Source: Microvelia longipes
Taxonomy: Eukaryota > Arthropoda > Insecta > Hemiptera > Veliidae
Reading direction: 5' to 3'
Length of the DNA: 64,000 nt
Assembly (NCBI GenBank): GCA_018340805.1
Contig: JACMZG010001913.1
Coordinates: forward strand, 20,555,197-20,619,196
Part shown: positions 33,068 to 47,086 of the stretch, in pieces
Position numbering within the stretch: the first letter of the stretch is position 1
Layout: every line of letters starts with the position of its first letter
Notes under the pieces: generated by a model
The model's database searches: none
Told to the model about the DNA's origin: nothing
The model's input: the letters and a program-made list of their open reading frames with translations, nothing else
Position numbers and translations under genes: made by a program

Positions 33068-33856
33068 CGCACGTCATGCGGACCTCGGCGCTAGTATTTT
33101 TACGATTCTCGTGATTATTAGGTTCTTGAACAAGACTATTCGATACAAAGAGTAAGAGAAGATGCCATTTCTTATTATGAATTACTGCTTATATTATAGT
33201 AAGCAAGGCAGAATATAAGAAATAAGTGATTATGATATTATACGTTATCATAGTTTATGTAATAAAAAGAAATTACAGTTTTATAGGCAAGAGATGGAGA
33301 CTCGACTGAACTCTAGCGGAGTTTCTTTGAAACTGAATCTTATTTAGTTGGGACCTTTACTGGCTAGATAGTGCTGCATGTATAATAAATAACAAATATT
33401 TTTTTCAATAATTAAATAATACTTTATAAGCATTAATGGAACAAAAGAATAAAAAGTCTTTCCAAAACATCTTAACCAGTCTAAATATCATCGAAATGTA
33501 TTAACAATTCGATGAAACAGGTGAATCAATGTAGACTGCAGTGTATTTAGAGAATCCAAACAGGCTATCGTCCAAGACGCCATTGCATAATATTTTCTAC
33601 ATAATGTCAGGTTTATGGATGTTTTTGCATACGGCATCTTAGACAAGGCCACAGGTAGCCCCCGACACCACGAAATGGCCCACTTATCACATGCTCTGGG
33701 GGGAGAATTGATAGTACCATTATCAAGAAAATTATCACATTTTTATTAATTAAATTAACTATAAGTTAATTATAAAAATAAAAAATTAACTATAAGTTTC
33801 TCACTATCTTTATTATTCTACTACATTATACTACAATATCTTTTAATTTTACTTTT

Positions 33857-33991
33857 AGCGAATTCCTTTGAAATTCGCCTAATGGATAGGCGTCATGGCG
33901 GAATTTTGAACCTCGGACCACGACACAAATCCGTTTCAGAGTCCCTAATGACGAAAAAATAAGTTCGCGAGACTTATATATATATATATAT

Positions 33992-34042
<51 letters not shown>

Positions 34043-34052
34043 TATATATATA

Positions 34053-34083
<31 letters not shown>

Positions 34084-35440
34084 TATATGTATTTCTAGAC
34101 ACTTTCTTGTAAACACTCTATCTTTCGAACGGATTAATATTTTTTAACCAAACTTGGTACAAAAATCAACCTTGGGGAGGACACGAACCCTATGAAAACC
34201 AGGTTCGGTGACGTCATTAACCCGGTTTGCTGAGTCAGCGAAATTTTCAAAAAATCAGCAAAATTCAGGGTTAATATTTTTTGCCGCGAAAAAGTCAATA
34301 TTTATGTTTTTTGAGACGCTGAATCGAATGAAACCGGTCCGAAGTCGATACGACCACTCTAAGTGACCAAAAAGTCGAAAAACCACAAAAAAATTATAAA
34401 AAACCAAAATTACGGTCGTTGAAAAATAAATTTCAAGTAGGGTCGTTTCAATGTTTTTTGGGCCTCTGAGTTGAATGCCAGTGGTCCGGAGTAAATACGA
34501 CACTCAAACGCTGGTACCTGGGTTCACATCCTGGAAGGGTCGATAATTTTTTATCGTTTTTTTTTACTTAATATTAAGTTTACAATTAGAAAATAATTCT
34601 GCGCGGTGGTCCGCATGTCGGGCGAATTTCCTTGAATGCGAAAACTCAAACCAGAGTGCCTCTGGTTCAAATCCTAGTAGGGACAATAATTTTTTATGTT
34701 TTTTTTACATAATATAAGTTTACAACTAGAAAATAATTCTGGCGCGGTGGTCCGCATGTCGGGCGAATTTCCTTTGGATGCGTGTTTCCGTGCTTTTTAC
34801 ATAATATAAGTTTACAACTACTAAATAAATAATTCCGCGCGGTGTCCGCTGTCGCGAATTTCATTTAGAATGCGTGTTTCCGTGCTAAACAACCCATTTC
34901 TTGCTTATGCAAGAACCATGTCATTGCGTGGTTCCGGTTCATGCTTTAGAACCTAAGCAGTTACTCAATTGTCAAGCACTGCTCGTAACTCATTTTGTCT
35001 GTATTTTCCAAAGGAAATGCGCTAAAAACATTTAAACATAACTGACTAAGCTTAAAGATATAAGTAACTAAGCTTTAAACTAGTGCAAATAATAGTGCGT
35101 ACTTCTAATTTTAGAGGCATAGTTTTGTACAACCAATTGGATAATTATGCGCATTTCCTTTGGAAAATACAGACGAAATGAGTTACGAGCAGTGCTTGAC
35201 AATTGAGTAACTGCTTAGGTTCTAAAGCATGAACCGAACCACGCAATGGACATGGTTCTTGCATAAGCAAGAAATGGTTTGTTTAGCACGGAAACACGCA
35301 TTCTAAATGAAATCGCCCGACAGCGGACCACCGCGCCGGAATTATTTATTTAGTAGTTGTAAACTTATATTATGTAAAAAGCACGGAAACACGCATCCAA
35401 AGGAAATTCGCCCGACATGCGGACCACCGCGCCAGAATTA
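33857..35440. mobile_element. Composite fold-back unit, copy 1
   Basis: Begins AGCGAATTCCTTTGAAATTC. The order is AGGCGTCATGGCGGAATT, ACGACACAAATCCGTTTCAG, (TA)n (33975-34090), GAACGGATTAATATTTTTTA, repeated GAAACCGGTCC and GATACGACCACTCTAAGTGA. Several direct copies of GGTCCGCATGTCGGGCGAAT then TTCC follow. Last come inverted arms 34738-35021 and 35149-35437 (about 285 bp each, near-perfect) around a 127-bp loop. The same order is repeated from 35539, a period of 1682 bp. No protein was seen. Confidence 0.85.
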
Positions 35441-35538
35441 TTTGTTTACTCGTTTTCATGCAGACATTTCACCTCTATTTTTATTAAACTATCTTTTTTT
35501 ACCTACTATTGTACCTATACTATATCCTGGTTCCTTTT

Positions 35539-37233
<1,695 letters not shown>

Positions 37234-37408
37234 ATTTTGTAATATTATACGTACTAAATTTTAGTCATATAATTACCTTTGAACTTAATGTTGATAGTCT
37301 TCTTTTAGCACATTATATCATTTTTCTTTCTCTTGTAATAACTTAATATTTTTACTTTAGTTATAATTATTTTAAGTGTTTTTTATGTGTTATATATAAT
37401 TGTAAATT

Positions 37409-37453
37409 GGGCTAAATGAGCCCGTTACTATTTGTAAATAAATAAATAAATAA
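37409..37453 (+). repeat. Hairpin plus (AAAT)n tail, possible LINE 3' end
   Basis: GGGCTAAATGAGCCC (37409-37423) is a 5-bp hairpin, followed by AAATAAATAAATAAATAA. This combination is common at LINE 3' ends; no coding part was seen upstream. Confidence 0.4.
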
Positions 37454-37625
37454 GAACATAATAAAGCTTTTTCTGCCCCACTCATGCCTCCAACAGGCAG
37501 GATAACTCTTAACCCATAGAGACAGTTTTCTAATACTAAGTTAATCATTTTTTAAAACTACTAAGTTTCGCACGGACATAACTTACTAATAGTATAACTT
37601 CAGTGAGCGCCGTAGAATGGTCTGC

Positions 37626-37876
37626 AATATTAACAATACCAACTTCGTCTTTCCACCAATAAGCTTTAATTTTACTCTGAGCAGAGCCGGTTTTCGACTA
37701 TAATGCCATCTACAGTGCCGGTGAGGTGTTGAGTCATTCAATTCTTAGAGTCTGACTCCAAGAATTGAAAGACTCAACATCTCACTGGCACTGTAGATGG
37801 CATTATAGCCGAAAGCCGGCTCTGCTCAGAGTTAAATTAAAGCTTAGTGGTGGGAAGACGAAGTTGGTATTGTTAA
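37626..37876. mobile_element. Fold-back element with variant hammerhead-like motifs
   Basis: Arms of about 118 bp (AATATTAACAATACCAACTT to AATTCTT; the reverse after a 13-base centre). The plus-strand arm has GGCA, CTGTAGA (37791-37797), stem GGC/GCC, GAAA (37811-37814), AGCC/GGCT as a perfect loopless stem III, then CTGCT pairing with GGCA. The minus arm has the same CTGTAGA. Compared with the canonical CUGANGA core, A6 is U, so self-cleavage is doubtful. Confidence 0.65.
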
Positions 37877-38274
37877 TATTACTGATAGTAAATATTGAGC
37901 TAGAAGTATATTAGAACAAGAAAGAATTTTAGCACTATTGGAGCTCTAGTACAGTATATTGTATTTTGAAAATTTTGCTGTTTATACTAATTTAAAAAAA
38001 TCTAGTCATCCATCTCTCAGTATTTTCTCTTTGAATTTTAATATTTATATACGAAATATTTCTATTACCCACTACAGTATTTTTTTATTATTTTGGTCTA
38101 TATATGGATTTTAAATATGTTATATTGTGTTCCAATAAGAATAGTTTCAATTTTGTTTTGACTATATATACATATATAGTCTTGATAAGGGAGTCCTCCT
38201 TCAAGAAAAGTCACTATCCTCTCCATAACCCTAACCTCATTACAAAATGTGATTGAGCACAAGTGGAGTTATTC

Positions 38275-38585
38275 ATACTAGGAAACGAAGAAAAGAGTCT
38301 CTCCACAAAAACAACAGTTTATTAGCAAAACGCTTTCAACCTAACATGAGGTCATCATCAGTGCCATAAAGATAAAAATGAAAGTTATAAGACACGTCGA
38401 GTAAGACACGAGTCTTACTCGACTCACCGAGCTGTTACCATCTCGGCAAAGAAAAGAGTTTAATGTATTTATAACTTTCATCTTTATCATGGCACTAATG
38501 ATGACCTCATGTTAGGTTGAAAGCTCTTCGCTAATAAACTCGTTTTTATGGAGAGACTCTTTTCTTCGTTTCCTAACATCATTAT
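38275..38585. mobile_element. Fold-back element with hammerhead-like motifs, second locus
   Basis: Outer arms are TAGGAAACGAAGAAAAGAGT / ACTCTTTTCTTCGTTTCCTA. The minus-strand motif (38321-38368) has CTGATGA, stem II ACCT/AGGT, GAAA, stem III AGC/GUU. The plus-strand motif (38488-38532) has CTAATGA, a broken core. The inner part is ATGAAAGTTATA... and a CGAGTAAGACACGAGTCTTACTCG hairpin. Confidence 0.75.
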
Positions 38586-39817
38586 CTCATTTTACACCTT
38601 TCCTTTGGGAATTCGCTAAACTCGGCATTCTAAGTCTAAATCAAAATCAAATAATTTGTTTCAAATAATACACTCCACTCTACATGATCTCGGATTCGAC
38701 TAACAAGTCATCCTTATTTTAATATTCTCTATAACTAAAAGACACAACACAGCTATAGAGCATTGTTATTAGAAGATTTCGAACATTAAAACAGTTAACT
38801 AAGCGTTTAATATGTTTATATTATACGCAGTATTATAACTATAAATAAGAAGCAATCAGTGTTACTTAATGTTTCCAAAAAAACCCCTGTAAATATTTTG
38901 CAATTTTGGGGAATGGACGGGATTGTCAATACTCCTGTGCAAGGATTTTATAATAAAAAAATATTCACTGAAAAATACGTTACTAAGTAATGGTGCTAGG
39001 CTTCCATGCTAAAGTTACATTTGGAATGGACTTGTTAAAAGTAGAGGCAACTGTAAAACGTTCTTTGATTCATTTGTCAATGGATAACGTAAATTGAAAA
39101 ACTAATTAATGTCCTATTGAAAATGATTTATACATAAGAGTTTGTTCTATGCTGAAATGTTGCTGCTTTATATTGAAACTTGGCACTTCTTTAGGCGGTT
39201 AATGCCATAAATGATTTTTTTTCTGTATGTGATCTTTATCGGGTGTTACCCTCGTGTTACTCTGTTTACCCTTCTGTAAGTCCCTAAGTTTTTTCTGAGT
39301 AATTGATAGTTAAATGGGAAGCAAAAGGGAATATTCCTTATTTATAAAATAAAAAAGTTAATAAATTTTATGTCAGATAACTAAGAAATAACATTCTAAA
39401 GAAGAACTTGAAACTTGATTCACTTCATAAACAAATGCGTCCCACTTATCATAAACGTGTTTCCGACCATTATTTTTATCCATGGTATGACTTTTTAAGA
39501 ACTGCTGTAGTGTTAACTAAAGTGTAGTGTAACTTAAGTGACCTTAAGTTACTACTTTATCACTATTTAAAACCCATTACAAAGCTTCCAGATATATATT
39601 TATTTATGCATAGAAGCGAAAAATCTTGATAACGTAACAATAGTATAAAAATTATTAGAGAAAATTACTAAAATAAGGGGACACATGAGACAATGGAATT
39701 TACGGTTTATGATCATACTGGCGGAAAAATATCATTAGGAAGATGCTGGGAGAGCCAAGCAGAGTTATGTGGCAGAAGAGGGTAGGTATATGAAGTAGGG
39801 GGAGAAAATCCGCAAGT
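38586..39817. other. Intergenic, upstream of His/Gly-rich secreted protein gene
   Basis: AT-rich, no recognisable gene. It probably contains the distal regulatory region of the gene that begins at about 39850. Confidence 0.45.
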
Positions 39818-39825
39818 TATAAAAG
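39818..39825 (+). promoter_or_regulatory. TATA box (TATAAAAG)
   Basis: TATAAAAG lies 83-90 bases before the start codon. A transcription start about 30 bases downstream (near 39850) would give a 5'UTR of roughly 58 nt. No clear initiator motif was identified. Confidence 0.55.
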
Positions 39826-39907
39826 TTAACAAACAAATACATAACAAAGTACTTCGTGATCTTTTCTGGTGTGTGTTACGTTCGCTGATGATATTGTAGT
39901 GATTGAA

Positions 39908-40103
39908 ATGGCTAAGTGTTTGTTTTTAATTGTAATAGTATTACCGTATTGTTTTTGTATATTATCTAAGTCTGATGATGTGAAGGGACCGACTGATAAG
40001 CCATTAGATAATGGTTTGGAACCGAGAGTTTCTTATGATAAGGAGGAGAAAAAAGGAGATTTACAGGCACAACCATCTATAGAACATGGGCATTATGATT
40101 ACG
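39908..40103 (+). CDS. His/Gly-rich gene, coding exon 1
   Basis: Signal peptide and polar linker, ending GHYDY plus the first base of a Glu codon. Donor TACG|GTAAGTC. Confidence 0.85.
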
Positions 40104-40552
40104 GTAAGTCGAGATTCATGCACAATCGTATACTTGTGATAAACAAAATACAAACTTAAACTTATGAAAACATAAAACTTTTATATAGTTTTATATACTA
40201 TAGTTTATAGTGCACCACCGTAAAAAGCATTTGTAATAAGTATTGGAAGGCAAGAAGTCAGTCAAAGTCGTGACAGGTCCTTCTTGTCACTTGCCAAGCT
40301 AACCTATCTGGACCTACCAGAATGTTATTATTAAGTAAACTAGAAAAAAAATAGTCCCATTTTTTTAATTAATTTTAATTTAATAAAATATGTCATAATT
40401 TTCATGTTTATAATTTATATCTTAATATATTAGCATTATCTATTTACCTCTTACAATCAAGCAGTGTTTCTATATGTATTAAAAATTTATAAAGCATACG
40501 GATATTATGCGGATAACATATGGATATTACACGGAAACACACACACATATAT

Positions 40553-40616
<64 letters not shown>

Positions 40617-43600
40617 TATTAATTTATATTATATTAACATTCTACCTAAGAAATATTTAAAAATAAGGCTGGCTTTTTAAAGTAATAATAAGATATTCAA
40701 TAATATTATTTGAGTACGAGTAAGACTCATTCAATATATATCTAACTTGTTAGTGAAAAGACAGTTGAGTTTTTATACATTCCATTTTTATTTACACAGA
40801 GGAATCTTATTTCAGATTATCTTATTCTAAAGTGCTCTGCGAGAAGTGCTGATACTAAGTAGTCAGGGTATATGGAAACTTCCAATGGTTTCATATTAAA
40901 AACTTCAAATGGCCTTGTAGCCTAAAATACCTAATCCTATAATACAGGGTTAAGCAAATAGTGCTCTCCAGACCCCTGGGTAAAGATTTAAGGGAGTCCA
41001 CAAACTAATAATCAAACTATTATAGCAAAATCGATGAAAAATTAACTTAACAGTTCATGTGCTTTCATGTGAAGGCTAAATGTTTTAGGTATTAGGTATA
41101 ATTCATAAATCAAGAAATTATTAACCAATTTTTCATTGGCGAACGGAAATATCAATCATCCAATTTTCCTGCTGTAAGTGAAAAGGTAGAAAAAGTGGGA
41201 GTCGCTGTAGTAACGAGATCCCAATTATTGTATTTACCAATACAGTGCGTTCATCTCCATCTTGGTTGAAATAGGATACATCGAATATTAAAAAAGAAAT
41301 TGTTCTTGGACAAATTATCGCGATTTTTGGTATCGGACATTTTGTATAAAATATGGGTTGGGTGATCGCTGTTAAGGATTATAATCTTCTTACTTATTAC
41401 ATTTGTTAATTCGTGATTTCATCATAGACGGCTGAAAATATTAAGGATTGACAAAGAGTTCGATTGACGCTTTAAATCGTCAAGATCAATCATAAATTAA
41501 TTTTTCAAGCTTTATATTTATGCGTGTTTATTGAGCTGCTCCTCATGCCACAATTGAAATCGTTACGCAGGAAGTACGATGAGATACAAGATAACGGTTA
41601 GTGTTCGTTCCGGATTTATTTGGGGGTCAACAACTATAGAGGTCTAGTAACATTTATCTAAAATGGGGGGTCGCGGGGCTCTGATATTTGCGTAATAAAC
41701 TGCTGCCATAATAAACTATAATATTCTACAAGAATCTAAAGTTAAACTAAAAGCAAATCTATAGTCTCAGCTATAGATTAAATCTATAGCTAAAATTAGT
41801 AAAGAAGTAAATCTATACTAATTTACTTCTAGTCAGTAAAAGCTTAATTTAAATAGTTTTATGTTCTCTAAACTTCGAGTTAGTTATTTTGAAATTAGTA
41901 AAATTTTAGTCTATAGTGTTGCCCACATATTTTGAAACTGTATTGGGTTTATCTAAATTATATATCTATCTAATAGATAAATATAGATAGACAAATCCAG
42001 ATATACACAGATAGCCCTTGCTCTAGGCGTTGTCAAAACACCTACTGAGGGCTCTCACCAAGAAGTAAAACTTTTCCTTTTGTAAGATTAAAATGTCATT
42101 GTAATTAATTTTTTAAGATAATATATGTATATATATCATTAATGGTGGAAGTAAATATTATTATAATTTATCTATATCTATCTAAATTATAATCTAATTT
42201 ATCAAAATTCATATAGTTCATTTATATATATAAATAAACTGAATGATGAATAACAAACAAAATAGTCATGCAATGGAATTTCCTTTATCATTAATATTTT
42301 TATATTTTCTGTTAGAAGGAGGTTACAACTATGGTCATGGACATGGTCATCACCATCATGATCACCATCACGATCACCATGATCACGGACACGGTCATCA
42401 CGTAGGTGGATACGGCGGAGGATATGGCTACGGTGGATACGGTGGTGATCTCGCGCTTAAAACACTTCTTATACCGCTAGCAGGTGCCGCTCTAATTGGA
42501 GCTGCTGCAATCTTCGCTTACAATCCACTTCTTATCCAGCTCGGTGTTGTAGCTGGGAAGAAGAAGAGATCAGTCGACGATATGGATGAAATTTATAAAA
42601 CCAAATATACAGAAATTAAACAACTTGAGAAATTCATAGATCAGGTAAGCTAATTGCTTAATTTTAATGTCAAAACAACTAATCAAACAAATGTACTCAT
42701 ACCCGTAAGAAATTGTTGTGTGACAGTGTTTAATTTTAGTCTTAAAACAGCATTTCAATATTACTTGATACTCTTTTATCTGGTTACCCGCCCCCCAAAA
42801 TCACCTTAAAGTAAGGTGATTTGGAGTGTGGGTTTGGGAGAATTAGTGTAATAAACCTTTTGAATTCGCAACCTATTTTTACCTTTTTTAGACGGGATGT
42901 CACCGGAATTATTCTTTTAAGGTGTTTTAAGGCCTCCAAAGTTGTCTGTCTGTCTGTATGTGTGTGTGTGTCTGTTATCATCGAAGCTGTAGTTGTGCTA
43001 TCCGGAAATTATTTTATTTATGACATCATTAACCCACAATAAAGATTCAACAAAAAATGTGAAAAATCATAAATCGCGGAAAAATTGTGAGATCGGATTG
43101 AGATTTAGCACACTTGTAGCCATGTTTTCGGGTCCCCTTTAATATTGTGTCACCATTGATATTGTAAATTATTACTTCATAATTACTTTTTCTTTTTTAT
43201 TTGGTGGGTAGAAGCTACCACATGCGACCTTTTTTACATAGTTAGTCTTTACCTGGTGGATAATTATGTAAAAGAGTGCCACGAAAATGCCTTATATCCC
43301 AGTTTAGGACTCCATAGATATTCTAAACCTATACTTAGGCTTATATTCAGTTACATTAAAAAATCCCTACGTATCACTAGGTTAGGAACTAGTAGTAGTA
43401 GAGGAGTATACATTTGCCTTCACTCTTATCAGATGTGTTATCAGCATCTCAATCTAATAAGATCGGGTATGCTCCCTCTAGTAATGTTTCTCCAAATAAT
43501 TAAAGTGTAAATGAATATTTGTGTTTCAGTTACCCAAGGATCAAGTAGTTTATCAAGAAAAGAAGTTAATGGCAAATTATCTAATGTGTTCTGGGATTGG

Positions 43601-45743
43601 CACAGGCAATCTTTGCTTACAAAGAATTGCCTGTCATCTCGAGCATCCTTCTAGCAATTCCACCTCTTTAGACAGGAACGTACTTGATATGTAAGTTCTT
43701 TCTTTAGTTAAAGACAGCATTTACTAAGTATATAATAAGCTTTGTGGTCCGGAATGTCTTGATAGGGAAGCTGTAGTTCCCAATACAATAACAAGTTTAT
43801 CAATATATATTCCGATCTTACCGAACAATTTTCACGCATAAAGGGACACAATGCATCGCGATTATTGCCTGAAAGATAGAACAAATCTGCCTTTTTCCTC
43901 CTCATGTGAGATCACAACACTATGCATTTTAACCCCCCCCCCCCCTCAAAAAATTTCTAATCCTGGAAAAAACGTTTGCCTGCCTTATACTTCTCCCTTC
44001 AATAAATTCAATAAGACTTGAAACTTCTTTGTACAGTGTTTCATCATCTCTAACCGAAAACTAGCTGTTATATTCATATTAAATCACGCAACATGTAAGG
44101 AAAACGGAACTTTGCATGCGACTGTGGATTGGAAGGGTTCACAATCAATGCAAAGACGTTTAACTCGCATGTTGAGTACCATTATTTATCTACGATTGTT
44201 AGATTTTAAAAAAGTTGCAAGTAAGTTTGTATCATTATTTAGATTTCGCCGGTACTTGCGAAAGAATAAAAATAATTCTTTTTATTTTCAGCGCTAGTGC
44301 CGAAAGTAAGAAGAATTATTCTCAAAATAAAAGACATATTTTCGGTGCATATTAAGATATGTAATGTCAATATTACGAATATAAACTTAACTACTGCTTT
44401 AATTAAATTATGAAAATAACTTATGCATGCAAATGTTTCTGCAAGCGATGTTCTATATATGTCACATTAAATAGAAGGTGTCAATTGCAGTGATAGCAAA
44501 TTACCGGGGGATGTTTTCTCAACTGACCATGACACTAAGTAATCATAATAATGAAGTACGGAAGAAGATGAAAGTTTGATGGATTCCAAGCAGTTTGATT
44601 GTCAAACTGTTACATACGTAACCATCCATGACACACAGGATACAGCGCACACTGTCATACAAAGACATTATGTGTTTGTGTTAGAATACATTATCAATCC
44701 CATCTTACTTCCTTATTATGAAAAATAAAAGAAAACTTATGTTTTGAAAGACATTTTTTTGTTAAAAATAGCTGCGTAAAACAATGCCTAATAGCAATTG
44801 ACCTATATTACCACGCATCACGATAAGGAATAACCCCAAAGAATGAATACGAGCTGATTTAAAAAAACTCTTTTAAATAAAGATTATAAAAGAAATGAAG
44901 AGTTCAGTTTTGTGAAATATAGAGTCTATATAGTTCATCTATGCCTCTGTCCAAGAAGATGCCTGGGATATAAGTTTCATCATTTACATTCATCTAGACT
45001 TCAATCGTGGAAGCATAGTTTATTAAAAGAAATTAAATCGTAAGGAGGAAGAAATGGATTTGATGTGAAATCGTAAGGGGTGATAACCCCTTACGATTTA
45101 ATGTAAAATCCAGCGTTGCTGCCCTCGCACTCTATTCAGTTTTTTATAAATGGAATGATATTTAAGAGTTTAGTCCTTTTGAAATGAAAATAAGAACATA
45201 CAATTTAAATAAAACGCATACAATTTTTCCTTAAATATTGAACCAAAGAGGCTAATACTAGTATAATTAGATTAAACTGATAATAGCAATAGTCTCTTTG
45301 TATTGAAAAAAAAATTAATTAACTTTTTGTCAGATCCCCGGCACTGATTGTAAAATGAAGGCCTTATCATAGCCCTTATCACCAGTTAGTGCTAACAACT
45401 TTTATCTAGAATTCGCATCAGCTGTTTATAATTAAATTAGAAATTTAGTTAGAATGAAAGAACACTTATATTTCGAACGAAAATGGTTCTCTCTATTCCA
45501 TCCGTTAACCATACATTATTTTTAATTTTCTCACACATTAAGTTGATATTAGAATTTTCAGAAGTTTTGCTGATAATATTAAAATGTTTTTAAATGATTT
45601 TCAGAGTAACAAAGCAGATAATGTTAAATGAGTTTGTACCAGAAGCAATAAAGAAGAGCGTTAGAAGAGCTAAAATGATAGGAACCAAATCCGGCGACTG
45701 TCGACAGTTCTTTTGTAACCAGATCGATCTTTATTATTCATAA
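39908..45743 (+). CDS. Secreted His/Gly-rich insect protein, 4 coding exons joined 39908-40103, 42316-42644, 43530-43690, 45605-45743
   Basis: The spliced CDS is 825 nt (274 aa plus TAA). Phases fit at all three GT-AG introns (1/1, 0/0, 2/2). Residues 1-20 are a signal peptide (MAKCLFLIVIVLPYCFCILS). Residues 21-65 are acidic/polar. Residues 69-109 are His/Gly/Tyr-rich (GHGHGHHHHDHHHDHHD, then GGYGGGYGYGGYGG), a likely metal-binding or matrix segment. Residues 115-145 are hydrophobic and Ala/Leu-rich with NPLLIQLG, followed by KKKR at 147-150, a possible furin-type site. The C-terminal domain, about 176-274, has cysteines at 195, 204, 210, 261 and 266. Many insects have proteins with this layout; I know no assigned function. 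A cuticle or extracellular-matrix role is inference only. The first in-frame ATG gives the signal peptide, so I chose it. Confidence 0.87.
40104..42315 (+). other. His/Gly-rich gene, intron 1
   Basis: AT-rich. (TA)n at 40545-40625, a CTATAGATTAAATCTATAG palindrome at 41773-41791, and TATCTA-rich sequence at 41955-42240. No extra exon recognised. Confidence 0.7.
42316..42644 (+). CDS. His/Gly-rich gene, coding exon 2
   Basis: Acceptor TTTTCTGTTAG at 42315, donor GATCAG|GTAAGC at 42645. Carries the His/Gly block, hydrophobic segment and KKKR site. The frame is open upstream to 42243, but that part (MMNNKQNSH...) is intron. Confidence 0.88.
42645..43529 (+). other. His/Gly-rich gene, intron 2, with family A copy 5 (42880-43145)
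   Basis: The family A portion shows GACGGGATGTCACCGGAATT, TTTTAAGGCCTCC, TCTGTCTGTATGTG and GCTATCCGGAAAT. It is truncated before the 5S module. 43310-43500 has a CTCCCTCTAGTAATGTTTCT end resembling other MITE ends. Confidence 0.7.
43530..43690 (+). CDS. His/Gly-rich gene, coding exon 3
   Basis: Acceptor ATTTGTGTTTCAG, donor GATAT|GTAAGT. Encodes LPKDQVVYQEKKLMANYLMC through SLDRNVLD, with three of the five C-terminal cysteines. Found from phase and splice sites rather than as a stand-alone open frame. Confidence 0.85.
43691..45604 (+). other. His/Gly-rich gene, intron 3
   Basis: Contains a poly-C run (43932-43945), a hairpin ATCGTAAGGGGTGATAACCC + CTTACGAT (45070-45097), and otherwise unremarkable AT-rich DNA. 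Ends TTAAATGATTTTCAG. Confidence 0.7.
45605..45743 (+). CDS. His/Gly-rich gene, coding exon 4
   Basis: Completes a split Ile codon, then VTKQIMLNEFVPEAIKKSVR..., SGDCRQFFCNQ and DLYYS-TAA (45741-45743). The last two cysteines lie here. Confidence 0.85.
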
Positions 45744-45752
45744 TAAAATAAA
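45742..45752 (+). terminator. Polyadenylation signals overlapping the stop codon
   Basis: TAATAAAATAAA holds two overlapping AATAAA hexamers, the first sharing bases with the stop. This implies a very short 3'UTR unless later sites are used. Confidence 0.6.
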
Positions 45753-46600
45753 CATGTAATAAAAATAAGGCGCTAAACGAATCCTTCTTTAACAAGAAAA
45801 AAACTAATCTAAGTGGATAACTTTTGAGTAAGAACACATAATATTTATTTGTCGGATCATCATTAGCAAAACAACAACTTTAAAACGTGAGAAAATATTA
45901 ATTTTGTCTCGTATATCGTATATTAAATTATGATATCGTACATCGTAACCTGAAGAAAATAACCACATACATATATATTTATAATCATTTACTCAGTACA
46001 TTCATTCAACTCTTAATGATGTAAATAAAATATATTTCAAGACAAAAATGATGAAAATTCTTTACCCCAAGCAAGGAAGCAATCAAGTTGACTCTGTAAT
46101 TCAATTACAGAAGATTGAATCACTTACTCTATAAGTGATTCAGAGGATCACTTATCCAACTGAGTACAATCAACAGATTTTCCCTCACAAGCCCTGTCAA
46201 CCCAATAAAATTAAACTAACTCCAATAATTGTAACAATTAAAATTCTTGTTGCATTATTCAATAAATATGATAAAAAAAGATGGATGTGCGTGGACTCTG
46301 TCTTGTCTAAGCAAGTACATATACCGATTTGATCAGGCTTTAAACCCCGGCCAATAGCTGATGACATGATAAAAAGGGAAGAGCCCGAAAGTACAAAGAA
46401 ATAGTCTCTAGATGAGCCTTAGGACGTATAGGTAAGTCAAAAAAATCAATTACTGGGTACCTCGGGACATGTCTTATCGGATAGAATAGATGCTTGTCCT
46501 CAAAATGTGGATATCACCTAATTTATATAGCAGTAGGTATTTGGACTCGCGCTAGTTTGAAGTAGAGTAACTGTATAATCATTATACAGGCACTTTAGTT
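45753..46600. other. Intergenic, no gene seen
   Basis: Contains a TGAATCACTTACTCTATAAG + TGATTCA hairpin (46117-46143) and a family A tail-like GGGTACCTCGGGACATG (minus) near 46455. Confidence 0.5.
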
Positions 46601-46601
46601 T

Positions 46602-47042
46602 AAAGATGGTCCTGGGTTTTATTATTTTGGACAAGACAAGGTTAGTTCTGTAGCCAGTTAACAAGAGTGCTAGTGTCAGAATTGGTAGTTTCACCATGTC
46701 AACTACGTGAATGCGCCGTTGTCGTCTTATTTAATAGCAAACTACTTCTACGACAAAAATGATTAACCCAAATATTTGCTTCATATAATAATGACCAATT
46801 CCAAGTAGATACTCGTTTAGTTCAAATGACAATCAAAAACGAACTGAATTAATAATTTACAACCAATGGTACTTGCCATTAAGACTCACAAAACTTTTCT
46901 ATCTTAGAAAAGTGGGAAGAATGTTATAGTATGGAGAGTTAGTTTCAGAGCTGCCTCTAGATGCCAGCACTGAGTTCACCCCCACCTTCTGTTTGACTCT
47001 ATCGTACACCTTCCGACATTCTTTACCTATTATATTTCTTAG
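46602..47042 (+). mobile_element. Dispersed element E, copy 1 (unexpanded)
   Basis: Shares AAAGATGGTCCTG, TGTAGCCAGTTAACAAGAGT, GGTAGTTTCACCATGTC, AAGTAGATACTC and AAAAGTGGGAAGAATG with the reverse complement of 51885-52153. It ends GACATTCTTTACCTATTAT, matching the reverse of 50469-50495. At about 46933-46970 it holds a single diverged copy of the sequence that forms the 46-bp satellite in copy 2 (GAGCTGCCTCTAGAT). Confidence 0.82.
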
Positions 47043-47086
47043 AACATTCCTTTTATACCATTTTTTTTAAAGAACATTGCTTTTAT

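Noticed and set aside
42243..42315. Independent start for the His/Gly-rich protein (MMNNKQNSH...)
   Set aside because: No signal peptide. An acceptor at 42315 joins in phase to an upstream exon that encodes one.
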